DNA from: an uncultured Pelagibacteraceae bacterium
Lineage (GTDB): Bacteria; Pseudomonadota; Alphaproteobacteria; Pelagibacterales; Pelagibacteraceae
DNA length: 64,000 nucleotides
Direction of reading: 5' to 3'
Assembly (NCBI GenBank): GCA_902615045.1
Contig: CACMNP010000001.1
Coordinates: 53,705 to 117,704 of the forward strand
Within the stretch, counting starts at the first letter, position 1. Each line of letters starts with the position of its first letter. The notes below the pieces were generated by a model. The model was not told the DNA's origin and did not search any database. It saw only the letters and a list, made by a program, of their open reading frames with translations. Below, one piece after another: positions 46,611-56,312 of the stretch. A program made the translations under genes and the position numbers.

Positions 46611-47942
46611 CTATGCTGCTTTCATTTCATCAATTACTTTGCCAAATAAAGAATTTTGATTACTTTTTTCGATATTTACTTTAACTAATTTGCCAATATG
46701 ACTTTCATTACCATCAAAAATTACTGAATTTAAAAATTTATTTCGTCCAAAAAACTTATCTTGATTTTTAAGTTTATTTTCTACAAGTACCTCTAAAGTT
46801 TTGCCTTCTAAGGATTTATTTAATTCTATTTGATTACTAAATAATTTTTCTTGAATAGTTATTAGTCTTTTTTTAAGTTTATCTTTATCAGTAATCTTTA
46901 ATTCTGCAGCCTTTGTTCCTGGTCTTGGACTAAAAATAAAAGAAAATGAATTTATAAATTTAATTTTATTAACTAAGTTTATGGTTTCTTTAAAATCATT
47001 CTCAGTTTCTCCAGGGTATCCAACAATAAAGTCACTAGAAAATTTTATTTCAGGATTAATTTTGATTAACTTTTCATAAATATTTAAATAATAATTTACA
47101 GTATGCTTTCTATTCATCATTTTTAATATTCTGTCAGAACCACTTTGAATTGGTAAATGAACAAATGGCATTAATTTTTTTGAATTTCTGTAACATTCAA
47201 TAAGATCATCTGTCATATCTCTTGGATGAGATGTGGTATATCTAATCCTATTTATTTCTGTATATTTACTAATTGTGTTAATAAGATCTGATAGTCGATA
47301 CTCTCTGGATCCATCTACATAAGAATATGCATTTACGTTTTGACCAAGAAAAGTTATTTCTCTAGATCCATTCTTTATCAATCTCTCAGCTTCATCAATA
47401 ATGCTTTTGAATGGTCTAGAATATTCTGGTCCTCTAGTGTACGGAACAACACAAAAGTGACAGAACTTGTCACAACCCTCTTGAATTGTTAAAAAAGATG
47501 AAACATTGGTATTATTATTTTTAATATTATCGAAGAACCTAAACTTTGAAACTGAGTCAAATTCAGTTTCTTCAACTTTATTTTCTTCTTCAAAACTTTT
47601 TAAAAGATTATTTATTTTTTGATAAGATTGAGGGCCTATAACTAAATCTATATATTTCTCTCTATTAAGCATCTCAGTATTTTCAGCCTGTGCAACACAA
47701 CCTGCAACAACTATGATTGGTTTTTTTTTATCTTTATATAATTTTTTAACTCTTCCAATCTCATGATAAACTTTATCCTTAGCCTTATCTCGAATATGAC
47801 AAGTATTCAAAATATAACAGTCAGCATCATCTTGGTTTTCTGTTTTATTATATCCTATTGCTTTTACAGAATCATATATCCTATTAGAGTCGTATTCATT
47901 CATTTGACAACCAAATGTCTTTATAAAAACCTTTTTATGCAT
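46611..47942 (-). CDS. miaB: tRNA-2-methylthio-N6-dimethylallyladenosine synthase
   Basis: A radical-SAM methylthiotransferase of 443 residues that modifies A37 of tRNAs. The UPF0004 domain has Cys in FGCQMNEYDS, LNTCHIRDKA and VVAGCVAQAE, which bind the auxiliary cluster. CDKFCHFCVVPYTRGPE is the radical-SAM CxxxCxxC motif. A C-terminal TRAM domain follows. The miaB-phoH-ybeY order is widely conserved. Confidence 0.96.
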   Translation of the reverse strand: MHKKVFIKTFGCQMNEYDSNRIYDSVKAIGYNKTENQDDADCYILNTCHIRDKAKDKVYHEIGRVKKLYKDKKKPIIVVAGCVAQAENTEMLNREKYIDLVIGPQSYQKINNLLKSFEEENKVEETEFDSVSKFRFFDNIKNNNTNVSSFLTIQEGCDKFCHFCVVPYTRGPEYSRPFKSIIDEAERLIKNGSREITFLGQNVNAYSYVDGSREYRLSDLINTISKYTEINRIRYTTSHPRDMTDDLIECYRNSKKLMPFVHLPIQSGSDRILKMMNRKHTVNYYLNIYEKLIKINPEIKFSSDFIVGYPGETENDFKETINLVNKIKFINSFSFIFSPRPGTKAAELKITDKDKLKKRLITIQEKLFSNQIELNKSLEGKTLEVLVENKLKNQDKFFGRNKFLNSVIFDGNESHIGKLVKVNIEKSNQNSLFGKVIDEMKAA

Positions 47943-47945
47943 GAA

Positions 47946-48365
47946 TTATTTTTTTTTGATTCCGTACAATTCTAATTTATGATCAACCAGCTTATAACCA
48001 TATTTGTCAGCAATTTTTTTTTGTAACTCTTCAATTTCTTCATCAACAAATTCTATAATTTCTCCTGTTTTAATATCAATTAAATGATTATGATCATCAT
48101 TTAATTCATATCTAGCCTTACCAGACTTAAAATCGTGTTTTGTTAAGATACCTGCTTCTTCAAAAAGTTTAACTGTTCTATATACTGTAGCAATACTAAT
48201 TTTAGAATCTATTTGAGAAACTCTGTTATATAACTCATCTACGTCTGGATGATCAGATTCTCCATATGTTTTTTTCGATTCGGAGATTACTCTTGCTATT
48301 ATTCTTCTTTGATCAGTGAGCTTAACTCCATTTTTTTGGCATTTTTCTTCAATAGTTTCTAACAT
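47946..48365 (-). CDS. fur: Fur-family metalloregulator (alphaproteobacterial Fur/Mur type)
   Basis: A 139-residue regulator. The winged helix includes TDQRRIIARVISES and ISIATVYRTVKLFEEAGIL; the dimer domain has DDHNHLIDIKTGEIIEF and ELQKKIADKYGYKLVDHKLELYG. The lack of C-terminal CxxC zinc sites and the position next to miaB fit the alphaproteobacterial group that includes Mur (manganese) and Fur (iron). The metal cannot be decided from sequence. Confidence 0.92.
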   Translation of the reverse strand: MLETIEEKCQKNGVKLTDQRRIIARVISESKKTYGESDHPDVDELYNRVSQIDSKISIATVYRTVKLFEEAGILTKHDFKSGKARYELNDDHNHLIDIKTGEIIEFVDEEIEELQKKIADKYGYKLVDHKLELYGIKKK

Positions 48366-48382
48366 ACTATATTTTAACTCGA

Positions 48383-48751
48383 CTAAAGGGGTTTAATCAA
48401 ATTAATATTTGTAAAATTTTTCTTATCAATTTTTACTAATTGATCTAAGCTTTTATCGGTCAAATGTTCACTCAAAAATCCATATAAATCAATATTTTTC
48501 CCAAAAGCAATACCTTTAGCAATTGCAATTGAATTTCTGATACTTGAAATTTTGCCAGGACCTTGGTTGACAAATATTTCACTTATTTTATCTAAATTTG
48601 AATTATGTTCTTTAAGAAAATTTAAAATTAATATCATTATTTTGTCAAAATTTTCCCTACTGTTTATATGAGTGGTGGTATAAGATTCTGTGTTAGTTAT
48701 GAGAGAAAATATAATTTTATCATCTGCAGCGTTAATAACTAAAGTATTCAT
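48383..48751 (-). CDS. tsaB: Short TsaB-like protein (t6A synthesis)
   Basis: A 122-residue protein resembling the N-terminal half of TsaB, the partner of TsaD in making t6A37 on tRNA. NTLVINAADDKIIFSLI corresponds to the ASKHA phosphate strand, though degraded, and GPGKISSIRNSIAIAKGIAFG to the conserved GPGSFTGVR block. E. coli TsaB is about 230 residues, so the second half is missing here. The position before fur and miaB is where alphaproteobacterial tsaB-rimI normally sits. The first 53 bases overlap the divergent deacetylase gene. Confidence 0.8.
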   Translation of the reverse strand: MNTLVINAADDKIIFSLITNTESYTTTHINSRENFDKIMILILNFLKEHNSNLDKISEIFVNQGPGKISSIRNSIAIAKGIAFGKNIDLYGFLSEHLTDKSLDQLVKIDKKNFTNINLIKPL

Positions 48752-49751
48752 TTTTTTTATTATTTTTTTAAACGTTAAAGCTGACGTAGTAAATAAAAAA
48801 TATTTTAAAGATGAAAAGGGGATTTTGGCGATTATGTATCATAGATTTGAAGAAAATAAGTACCCATCTACAAATATAAGATTAGATATATTTAAAAAAC
48901 ATATTAATTTAGTAAAAGATAGTAATTTAAATTTTTATAATCCTAGTGAATTTTCAAAAAATTTTAAAGAGGTTAAGAAGCAAAAGAAAATTTTATTAAC
49001 TATTGATGATGCATTTACATCATTTTATGAAAATGCTTGGCCAATCTTAAAAGAAAAAAAAATTCCTTTCATTTTATTTGTCTCAACAGAAGCTGTTGGA
49101 AATAAAGGATATATGAGTTGGAACCAAATAAAAGAAGTGGAAAAAGAGAACTTCGCTTACATTGGCAATCACTCGCATTCTCATGATTATTTAACTAAAT
49201 TTACTTTTCAAAAGTTTGTAGAAGATATTGAAAAATCAATTAAAATTTTTAATGATAAATTAGGTTATAATCCAAGTTTTTTTTCATATCCTTTTGGTGA
49301 GTATAATTTAGAGCAGAAAAATTATATTTCAAAAAATTTTGAATTTGCATTTGGACAACATTCAGGTGTTATTGATTTAAACAAAGATAGATATGAACTA
49401 CCAAGATTCCCCATAAACGAAAAATATGGAGAAATAAAAAGATTTAAAGAGGTAATATCTTATTTGCCACTTCAGTATAGAATTATCAAACCAGAAAACA
49501 AATTTATGAATGATGGAGAAAACCCGCCTAAAATGACAATAGAATTTTTTAAAGATCAAAAAAATTTGGACAACATTAATTGCTTTTCAAATGAAGGTTC
49601 AAAATGGAGAAAAACAGAAATTGTCTTAATTGAAAATATACTAAATATTAATTTTGCAGAAAAATTTGTTGAAAGAAGAGGGAGAATTAACTGTTCTTTA
49701 AAAGATGAAAGTGGGTGGAGATTTTCAGGTTTCCAATTTGTTCAAAATTAA
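48699..49751 (+). CDS. Polysaccharide deacetylase (NodB domain) family protein
   Basis: A protein of about 350 residues with an N-terminal signal peptide or anchor (ITKVFIFFIIFLNVKA). The NodB homology domain has AIMYHRFEENKYPS, LLTIDDAFTSFYENAWPILK (catalytic Asp pair) and GNHSHSHDYL (metal His). SFFSYPFGEYN is the fourth motif. It would remove N- or O-acetyl groups from a cell-surface glycan. The track start GTG is at 48690; the ATG at 48699 is preferred. Both starts lie inside tsaB on the other strand, and no start codon further downstream keeps the signal peptide. Confidence 0.87.
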   Translation: MRENIILSSAALITKVFIFFIIFLNVKADVVNKKYFKDEKGILAIMYHRFEENKYPSTNIRLDIFKKHINLVKDSNLNFYNPSEFSKNFKEVKKQKKILLTIDDAFTSFYENAWPILKEKKIPFILFVSTEAVGNKGYMSWNQIKEVEKENFAYIGNHSHSHDYLTKFTFQKFVEDIEKSIKIFNDKLGYNPSFFSYPFGEYNLEQKNYISKNFEFAFGQHSGVIDLNKDRYELPRFPINEKYGEIKRFKEVISYLPLQYRIIKPENKFMNDGENPPKMTIEFFKDQKNLDNINCFSNEGSKWRKTEIVLIENILNINFAEKFVERRGRINCSLKDESGWRFSGFQFVQN

Positions 49752-50839
49752 ATTAATTTTTTAGTCTTATTACTTGTAGGCATTACATTTACATCATCAA
49801 AATCCGTAAGAGAATTTTGCTTTATAATTTGTTTTAACACATCAATGTATTTTTGCCCTGTCTCAGCATATTTATCTAAGTAATTAACCAACTTTAAACT
49901 GTCTAATTTTTCATCATTGTCTCTTTGAATCGCTCTTTCTTTTCTAAATTCTATATAGCTGCTATGAGTATTTAAATTTCGCTGATATGCTCTTACTGAT
50001 GCTTTAAGAACAGCAAACTTTGCAACTTTATGTTTTGCATCTTTATCTACACCTGCTGGTCTAATTCCTTCACCATTCCAAGTCCATTGTCCAAATAATG
50101 CGTTACCCTCTTGTGCAAATCTAGATGTACCCCATCCAGTTTCTTTAGCGGCTTGAGCAAGTGCTAAAGAGACAGGTATTTCATCCATTCTAACTTTCAG
50201 AGAATAAAAATCTCCATCTTTTAAACCATATTGTTTAAATTTTTCTTTTAACCAATTCTTTTCTTTTTGCGTGTTAATATTCTTAGCCAATATTCTAAAT
50301 AATTCTTTTCTATCAAGTCGAATTTTAGCATTCTCTTCTACTATTAATGGTAAAACTATTTGAATAAATAGTCTCTTTCTCTTTTTTGAACTCTCAATAC
50401 TTTTAATCTCTTTTGGAAGATGGTCAATTTTATTACCTATGTTTACTAACTTGGTCTCTCTAACTTTTTTAAGATTATAATTTGTATCTTTAAACAATTG
50501 CTCAATAGTTCTTGCATCAAATCTTATTGAATTCTGTCCTTCGTCATCTGTGCTGAAAAAATCAATATCAGCAAAGATATTTTTCAGATTCAGTTTATTT
50601 GTTTTAGTTTCCTTTTCTCCATCAAGTATTTTTTTTCTTTTGTCTAGTTCTTGGTCAAAATTTACACCAGCATTTGAGATTACAGATTTTTCAAAATTTA
50701 AATTTTTATCTAAAAAATTGCTTATAGTTGGTAAAGAAAAAAATGATAATATTACAAAAATACTAATTGCAGAAAATCTAAATACATTATTTTTCTTTTG
50801 CTTGAGTTTAATACTTTTATTTTTTGTCCGTCTAACCAT
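49748..50839 (-). CDS. Bax-like peptidoglycan glucosaminidase
   Basis: About 363 residues. A basic N-terminus and one membrane helix (FSAISIFVILSFFSLPTI) anchor it; the region to residue 190 is charged and helical. The C-terminal glucosaminidase domain has SLALAQAAKETGWGTSRFAQEGNALFGQW with the catalytic Glu and ends with NYLDKYAETGQKYIDVLKQII, as in Bax/FlgJ-like proteins. It would cut peptidoglycan glycan strands. The ATG at 50839 is preferred over the track TTG. It overlaps the convergent deacetylase gene by 4 bases; both act on cell-wall glycans. Confidence 0.86.
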   Translation of the reverse strand: MVRRTKNKSIKLKQKKNNVFRFSAISIFVILSFFSLPTISNFLDKNLNFEKSVISNAGVNFDQELDKRKKILDGEKETKTNKLNLKNIFADIDFFSTDDEGQNSIRFDARTIEQLFKDTNYNLKKVRETKLVNIGNKIDHLPKEIKSIESSKKRKRLFIQIVLPLIVEENAKIRLDRKELFRILAKNINTQKEKNWLKEKFKQYGLKDGDFYSLKVRMDEIPVSLALAQAAKETGWGTSRFAQEGNALFGQWTWNGEGIRPAGVDKDAKHKVAKFAVLKASVRAYQRNLNTHSSYIEFRKERAIQRDNDEKLDSLKLVNYLDKYAETGQKYIDVLKQIIKQNSLTDFDDVNVMPTSNKTKKLI

Positions 50840-50867
50840 CAAATTCAATATAATTATTATTAGTTAA

Positions 50868-51410
50868 TTATACAGCTAAAACTTCTTTAACTTCAGGAAT
50901 ATAGTGACAAAGCAAGTTTTCTACACCTTTTTTTAAAGTGAGAGTTGAAGATGGACAGCCTGAACAACTGCCTTTTAACAAAACTTTAACTTTCCCATCC
51001 TTAAATTCTTGGAACTTTATATCTCCTCCATCTCTTGCAACCGCAGGTCTGATTTTAGAATCTAGAATACTTATTATTTTTTTTTCAATCTCTGAATAAT
51101 TTTTGTTCTGATCTTCTTCACTTGTTTTATCTATAATACAAGTATTACCATTTGCATAATGCTCATTTACATAGGATATAACAATATGCTGAATATCATC
51201 CCATTTTTTATTCTCTTCTTTATTTATAGAAAAGAAATCGTCCCCAAAAAATACTCCTGTTACTCCATTTATTTGTAATAAGTTCTTTATCAATAAATTA
51301 TTTGTATCTTCTTGATTTAAAACTTCTAAAGGACCATTATTAGATACCTTTCTGCCAGGTAAGAACTTTAATGAATTCGGGTTTGGTGTATTTTCAGTTT
51401 GTATGAACAT
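50868..51410 (-). CDS. NfuA/NifU-like iron-sulfur cluster scaffold
   Basis: A 180-residue carrier protein. The Nfu N-terminal domain is MFIQTENTPNPNSLKFLPGR and the C-terminal NifU domain has IRPAVARDGGDIKF and GSCSGCPSSTLTLK with the CxxC that binds a [4Fe-4S] cluster. It is the alphaproteobacterial/mitochondrial NFU1 form. The gene lies between the Bax-like gene and trpS. Confidence 0.95.
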   Translation of the reverse strand: MFIQTENTPNPNSLKFLPGRKVSNNGPLEVLNQEDTNNLLIKNLLQINGVTGVFFGDDFFSINKEENKKWDDIQHIVISYVNEHYANGNTCIIDKTSEEDQNKNYSEIEKKIISILDSKIRPAVARDGGDIKFQEFKDGKVKVLLKGSCSGCPSSTLTLKKGVENLLCHYIPEVKEVLAV

Positions 51411-51447
51411 ATGCTTTATATAATGTTTATTTCAAAATATTAAATGA

Positions 51448-52449
51448 TTAAAAACCAACTATTTCTTTTATCTTTTTAACTTTTTTAGATGAAATATCCT
51501 GTGCTTTTGCTGCACCATCTTCTAATATTTGATCTATATATTTTTTATCTGACAACAATTTTTGTATTTCTTTTGATATAGGTGTCAGTTTAGTCACAAT
51601 TATTTCAGATAGTTTATTTTTTAGATCAGAAAAATTTTTTCCTTCAAATTCATTTAATGTATCAGTAATACTTTGATTACTTAAGCTAGAGTAAATACCC
51701 GTCAAATTTTCTGCTTCTGGTCTTCCATTAAGTCCATCTTCATTACCGGGTAAAGCATTATTATCTGTTTTTGCTTTTTTTATTTTGTTAATAATTAGAT
51801 CCTCGGTATCTGTTAAATTGATCCTACTTCCTTCAGCAATATCTGACTTACTCATTTTTTTCGTGCCATCTTTCAAACTCATTATTCTTGAAAAATTTTT
51901 TTGTATGAGGGGCTCAGGAGGTCTTAAGAAATTTGGACATTTATATTCGTTATTAAATTTTTGAGCTATATCTCTACAAAGTTCTAGATGCTGTTTTTGA
52001 TCATCTCCAACTGGAACATGAGTAGCATCATATAAAAGAATATCTGAGGCCATTAGAATGGGATAAATATATAAACCAACACTAGCTTTTTCCTTATCTT
52101 TTCCAGCTTTTTCTTTGAATTGCGTCATTCTATTAAGCCATCCCATTCTGGCTACACATCCTAAAATCCAAGAGCCCTCGGAATGTGCAGGAACTAAAGA
52201 CTGATTAAATATTATACTTTTTTTTGGATCAATGCCACTTGCTATAAATGCTGCTGCTGTTTCTCTAATATTATTTTTCAACTCTATCGGATCTTGCATT
52301 ACGGTGATGGCATGAAGATCAACGACACAAAAAATGCAGCTATTATCTTTATTGTTTTGTAAATCGACAAAATTTTTTATTGCACCTATATAATTGCCAA
52401 GATGTAAATTTCCAGTTGGTTGGACTCCAGAAAAAATTTTTTTAGACAT
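51448..52449 (-). CDS. trpS: Tryptophanyl-tRNA synthetase
   Basis: A class I synthetase of 333 residues. [19 protein letters not shown] contains the HIGH equivalent, and [11 protein letters not shown] the KMSKS loop. [17 protein letters not shown] is the tryptophan site. Length is normal. It is 3 bases behind murJ on the same strand, so the two are co-transcribed. Confidence 0.97.
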   Translation of the reverse strand: MSKKIFSGVQPTGNLHLGNYIGAIKNFVDLQNNKDNSCIFCVVDLHAITVMQDPIELKNNIRETAAAFIASGIDPKKSIIFNQSLVPAHSEGSWILGCVARMGWLNRMTQFKEKAGKDKEKASVGLYIYPILMASDILLYDATHVPVGDDQKQHLELCRDIAQKFNNEYKCPNFLRPPEPLIQKNFSRIMSLKDGTKKMSKSDIAEGSRINLTDTEDLIINKIKKAKTDNNALPGNEDGLNGRPEAENLTGIYSSLSNQSITDTLNEFEGKNFSDLKNKLSEIIVTKLTPISKEIQKLLSDKKYIDQILEDGAAKAQDISSKKVKKIKEIVGF

Positions 52450-52452
52450 AAT

Positions 52453-53979
52453 TTAATAGTTTAATTTAATATCAGATATTTTAAAGGCCTTAATGAGTAT
52501 TGAAATCAATAAATAAAAAGCAAAAGTTAAAAGAACTAATAATATAATTGCTAAAAATTTATAACCATTGGAAAATATAAAATAATAACTAAAGTAATTT
52601 ATTAATATTTTAAATAATCCCAAACAAATTAAATTTACAATAAATATTTTAAAAAGTTGTATAAAAAATGAGTTGTTGAAATTAAAATAATTTTTATTTA
52701 GGGCAAATGCCATTAGTAAGAAACCATTCAACCAGGAAGAAATAGTTGTTGCTATAGGAATTATAATGAAACCTATTTTACTAAATAAAGATACACTAAT
52801 AACAATATTCAAAATTACAGAAATCAATGAAAAGTAAAAGGGTGTTTTTGTATCATTTCTGGCAAATATAAAACTTGAAAATATTTTTATCATTGAGAAT
52901 GCAGGTAGGCCTAATGCAAAATAAAATAATGCAAGAGCTGAATTTTTAACACTTTCTTCATTAAAAGATCCATAACCAAAAAGTGCAGAAACAATTTCTT
53001 CAGAAGCAATAATTAATGCTAGGGTAGCTGGAAGACTTAAAAATAAACTCAACTCCAAAGACTTATTTTGTAAAAGTTCCAATTTTACTTTGTTTTTACT
53101 TTTTACATATCTACTTAAATTGGGCAGAATAATTATACCGATTGCAATCCCTGCTATAGCTAAGTTTATCTGGTATATCCTATCTGCATAATATAAATAT
53201 GAAACAGCACTTGCTTGGAAAGAGGCAATTATTGTACCAACTAATATATTAATCTGAGTAACGCCAGACGAAAAAATGCTTGGTAAAAGTTTTCTAAAAA
53301 AAAATTTTATTTTACTATCTATTTGGAAATTGAAGTTAAAATTAGGATAAAAATATTTTCTGGTAAAAATAATTAAAAATATAAATTGTATAATTCCTGC
53401 AAATGTTGCAGCATAACTTAGATAAAAAACTAAATCTGTATCATTTTTTATAAAAAGGAAACATATTATTAATATTATATTTAAAAAAAGAGGAGCAGCG
53501 GCGGCGGCGGCGAATTTATTATGTGAATTTAAAATTGCTGAAAAAAAAGAGGCTAAACTTATAAAAAGTAAGAATGGAAAAGTAATTCTTGTTAAATCAA
53601 CTGCTAACTTGAACTTTTCATCTATATCTGAGAAACCAGGAGCGATCAATTTTATGAAGGTTGGCATAAAAATCTCAATAAGTATTGTTAAACTTAAAAG
53701 TGCTAGGACCAATAAATTAAATACTGAGTTTGCAAACTGTTGTGCTTTTTTTTTACTAGACAAAAGTTCTGATGTGTAAGAGGGAACAAATGCTGCATTA
53801 AAAGTACCTTCTGCAAACAATCTTCTAAAGGTGTTTGGTATTCTAAATGCTACGAAGAATGCATCAGCAATTGGTCCCGAACCAAGATAAATAGCTATAA
53901 AAACGTCTCTAATGTAGCCTAATATTCTGCTTAGTATAACAAACAGACTAAACGTGCCTGTTGACTTAATTAAATTCAT
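52453..53979 (-). CDS. murJ: Lipid II flippase MurJ
   Basis: A 508-residue MOP-superfamily protein with about 13-14 membrane helices that moves lipid II across the inner membrane. FSLFVILSRILGYIRDVFIA and FFVAFRIPNTFRRLFAEGTFNAAFVPSY are the MurJ N-terminal signature; the essential charged residues in these helices are present. KFAAAAAAPLFLN matches the family motif but is encoded by an unusual run of GCC codons. The Arg/Lys-lined cavity segments are present further on. Confidence 0.95.
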   Translation of the reverse strand: MNLIKSTGTFSLFVILSRILGYIRDVFIAIYLGSGPIADAFFVAFRIPNTFRRLFAEGTFNAAFVPSYTSELLSSKKKAQQFANSVFNLLVLALLSLTILIEIFMPTFIKLIAPGFSDIDEKFKLAVDLTRITFPFLLFISLASFFSAILNSHNKFAAAAAAPLFLNIILIICFLFIKNDTDLVFYLSYAATFAGIIQFIFLIIFTRKYFYPNFNFNFQIDSKIKFFFRKLLPSIFSSGVTQINILVGTIIASFQASAVSYLYYADRIYQINLAIAGIAIGIIILPNLSRYVKSKNKVKLELLQNKSLELSLFLSLPATLALIIASEEIVSALFGYGSFNEESVKNSALALFYFALGLPAFSMIKIFSSFIFARNDTKTPFYFSLISVILNIVISVSLFSKIGFIIIPIATTISSWLNGFLLMAFALNKNYFNFNNSFFIQLFKIFIVNLICLGLFKILINYFSYYFIFSNGYKFLAIILLVLLTFAFYLLISILIKAFKISDIKLNY

Positions 53980-54023
53980 AAATCATATTACTAAATTAAT
54001 CCTTTTGTATATCTAAACAAATA

Positions 54024-56312
54024 ATGAAAAAAAACAAAATTGAACATTATTCTGATAAAGAAGCTTTAGATTTTCATACTAATGATAAATCTGGCAAAAT
54101 AGAGATCGTTTCATCTAAGCCTGTAACTACAAAAAGAGATCTAGCCTTAGCATATTCTCCTGGTGTTGCAGCTCCTGTAAAAGCAATAGCTGATAATCCT
54201 GAGTTGGCATACGAATATACTACAAAAGGAAACTTAGTTGCAGTAATTAGTAATGGATCAGCAATATTGGGGCTGGGAAACTTAGGCGCTATAGCATCAA
54301 AACCAGTTATGGAAGGGAAAGCTGTTCTATTTAAAAGATTTGCAGATATTGACTCTATAGATTTAGAAATAGATACAGAAGATACAAAAGAAATAATTAA
54401 TACCATTAAACATATAGCAAAAAGTTTTGGTGGTATAAATCTCGAAGACATTGCGGCTCCAAACTGTTTTATAATTGAGGAAGAATTAAAAAAGATTCTA
54501 GATATTCCTGTATTTCACGACGATCAACATGGTACGGCAATAATAACAACAGCAGCATTAATTAACGCTGTGGATATTGCAAAAAAAAATTTAAAAAAAA
54601 TTAAGGTAGTAATAAATGGTGCAGGTGCTGCAGCTATGGCATGTGCAAAATTATTTAGAAGCACTGGTATTCCAAAAAATAATATCAAAATGTTGGATAC
54701 AAATGGCGTCATAAATAAAAATAGAAAGGATATTAATTCTTGGAAAAAAGAATTTGCGGTAGATACAAAAGATAAAAGTTTAGATGATGCGATGAAAAAT
54801 GCAGATGTATTTTTAGGCTTATCCGCTGCAGGTGTTGTAAAAAAAAGTATGGTTAAAAAAATGGCTAAAAATCCTATTATATTTGCGTGCGCAAATCCAG
54901 ATCCCGAGATTAAACCCGAAGATATAGAAGAAGTGAGAAATGATGCAATTATAGCAACAGGTAGATCCGATTATCCAAACCAAGTAAATAATTTGATTGG
55001 TTTTCCATACATATTTAGAGGAGCATTAGATGTTAGAGCAAAAACTATTAATGAAGAAATGAAAGTTGCAGCAGCTAATGCTATTGCTTCACTTGCAAGG
55101 GAATTTGTGCCTGACGAGGTCGCAGCGGCTATGGGTGGTGAGAGACCTAATTATGGAAAAGAATATATTATTCCATCTACTTTTGACCCTCGGTTAATAA
55201 GCGTGATACCAGTAGCAGTAGCAAGAGCTGCTATAAAATCTGGTGTAGCTAGAAAAAAAATAGAAAATTTTGATCAATATTCAGAACAGCTAAAACAGAG
55301 GCTCGATCCATCTGTAACGATTATGCAGGGAATAAATAACCAAATTAAAAAAACAAATAAAAAAGTTGTATTTGCCGATGGTGAGGATGAAAATACTTTG
55401 AAGGCTGCAATAGCATTTAAAAATAGTGGACTTGGCACGCCTATTTTAGTTGCTAAAGAGAAAGTGGTTAAAGAAAAACTTAGAGAAATTGGTTATGGAG
55501 AAAACTTTGATATTGAGATTGTAAACTCTACTTTGGGAGACAAACGAAAAAAATATGTGAATTACTTATTTAAAAAACTTCAAAGAACAGAGGGATTGCT
55601 TGAAAGAGATTGTGATAAAATGGTTAGAAATGATAGAGTTATATGGGGTTCTTGCATGGTTGCATGTGGAGATGCTGATGCAATGGTAACTGGAAATTCA
55701 AGAAGGTATGGACAATCTCTCGATAAAGTAAAAAAAGTCATAGATGCTAGACCGGGAGAAATTATGTTTGGATTGAACATGATTGTAAATAAGGGCAAAA
55801 CAGTTTTTATTGCAGATACTAGTGTTCATGAATATCCAACATCTGAAGAACTTTCTGAAATAGCTATTTCAGCATCTAGAGTTGCAAAATTATTTGGTTT
55901 TGAACCGAAGGTTGCTTTTCTTTCACACTCAACATTCGGTCAACCAATTACAGCTAGAACTAAACATATAAGAGATGCTGTAGAAATTTTAAAAAATAAA
56001 AATGTTAACTTTAAATTTGATGGAGACATGCAGCCTGATGTAGCTTTAAGTGACGAATATAAAGACCTTTATCCATTCTCTGAGATTGTTGGTAATGCAA
56101 ATATATTAATTATGCCTGGACAACATAGCGCTGCTATAACTTATAAAATAATGAAAACATTAGGTGGCGCTAAAGTTATTGGACCACTATTAATCGGTTT
56201 AGGTCAGGCAATTGAAATTGCACCGCTGAGATCATCGACATCTGACATATTAAATTTAGCATCTGTTGCAGCATATTCGGCAGGTGTAATTAATTATAAA
56301 AAACCAAATTAA
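54024..56312 (+). CDS. maeB: NADP-type malic enzyme with phosphotransacetylase-like domain
   Basis: A 762-residue fusion. The N-terminal malic domain has TTKRDLALAYSPGVAAPV and NLGAIASKPVMEGKAVLF; HDDQHGTAIITTAAL carries the metal-binding residues; VVINGAGAAAMA is the nucleotide-binding motif. From about residue 430 the C-terminal part is phosphate acetyltransferase-like (KVVFADGEDENTLKAAI onward), as in MaeB, and may be a regulatory rather than catalytic domain. It makes pyruvate from malate. Confidence 0.96.
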   Translation: MKKNKIEHYSDKEALDFHTNDKSGKIEIVSSKPVTTKRDLALAYSPGVAAPVKAIADNPELAYEYTTKGNLVAVISNGSAILGLGNLGAIASKPVMEGKAVLFKRFADIDSIDLEIDTEDTKEIINTIKHIAKSFGGINLEDIAAPNCFIIEEELKKILDIPVFHDDQHGTAIITTAALINAVDIAKKNLKKIKVVINGAGAAAMACAKLFRSTGIPKNNIKMLDTNGVINKNRKDINSWKKEFAVDTKDKSLDDAMKNADVFLGLSAAGVVKKSMVKKMAKNPIIFACANPDPEIKPEDIEEVRNDAIIATGRSDYPNQVNNLIGFPYIFRGALDVRAKTINEEMKVAAANAIASLAREFVPDEVAAAMGGERPNYGKEYIIPSTFDPRLISVIPVAVARAAIKSGVARKKIENFDQYSEQLKQRLDPSVTIMQGINNQIKKTNKKVVFADGEDENTLKAAIAFKNSGLGTPILVAKEKVVKEKLREIGYGENFDIEIVNSTLGDKRKKYVNYLFKKLQRTEGLLERDCDKMVRNDRVIWGSCMVACGDADAMVTGNSRRYGQSLDKVKKVIDARPGEIMFGLNMIVNKGKTVFIADTSVHEYPTSEELSEIAISASRVAKLFGFEPKVAFLSHSTFGQPITARTKHIRDAVEILKNKNVNFKFDGDMQPDVALSDEYKDLYPFSEIVGNANILIMPGQHSAAITYKIMKTLGGAKVIGPLLIGLGQAIEIAPLRSSTSDILNLASVAAYSAGVINYKKPN

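Noticed and set aside
54074-54451. Minus-strand 125-codon ORF inside maeB
   Set aside because: Shadow of the malic enzyme frame; composition reflects the antisense of conserved codons.
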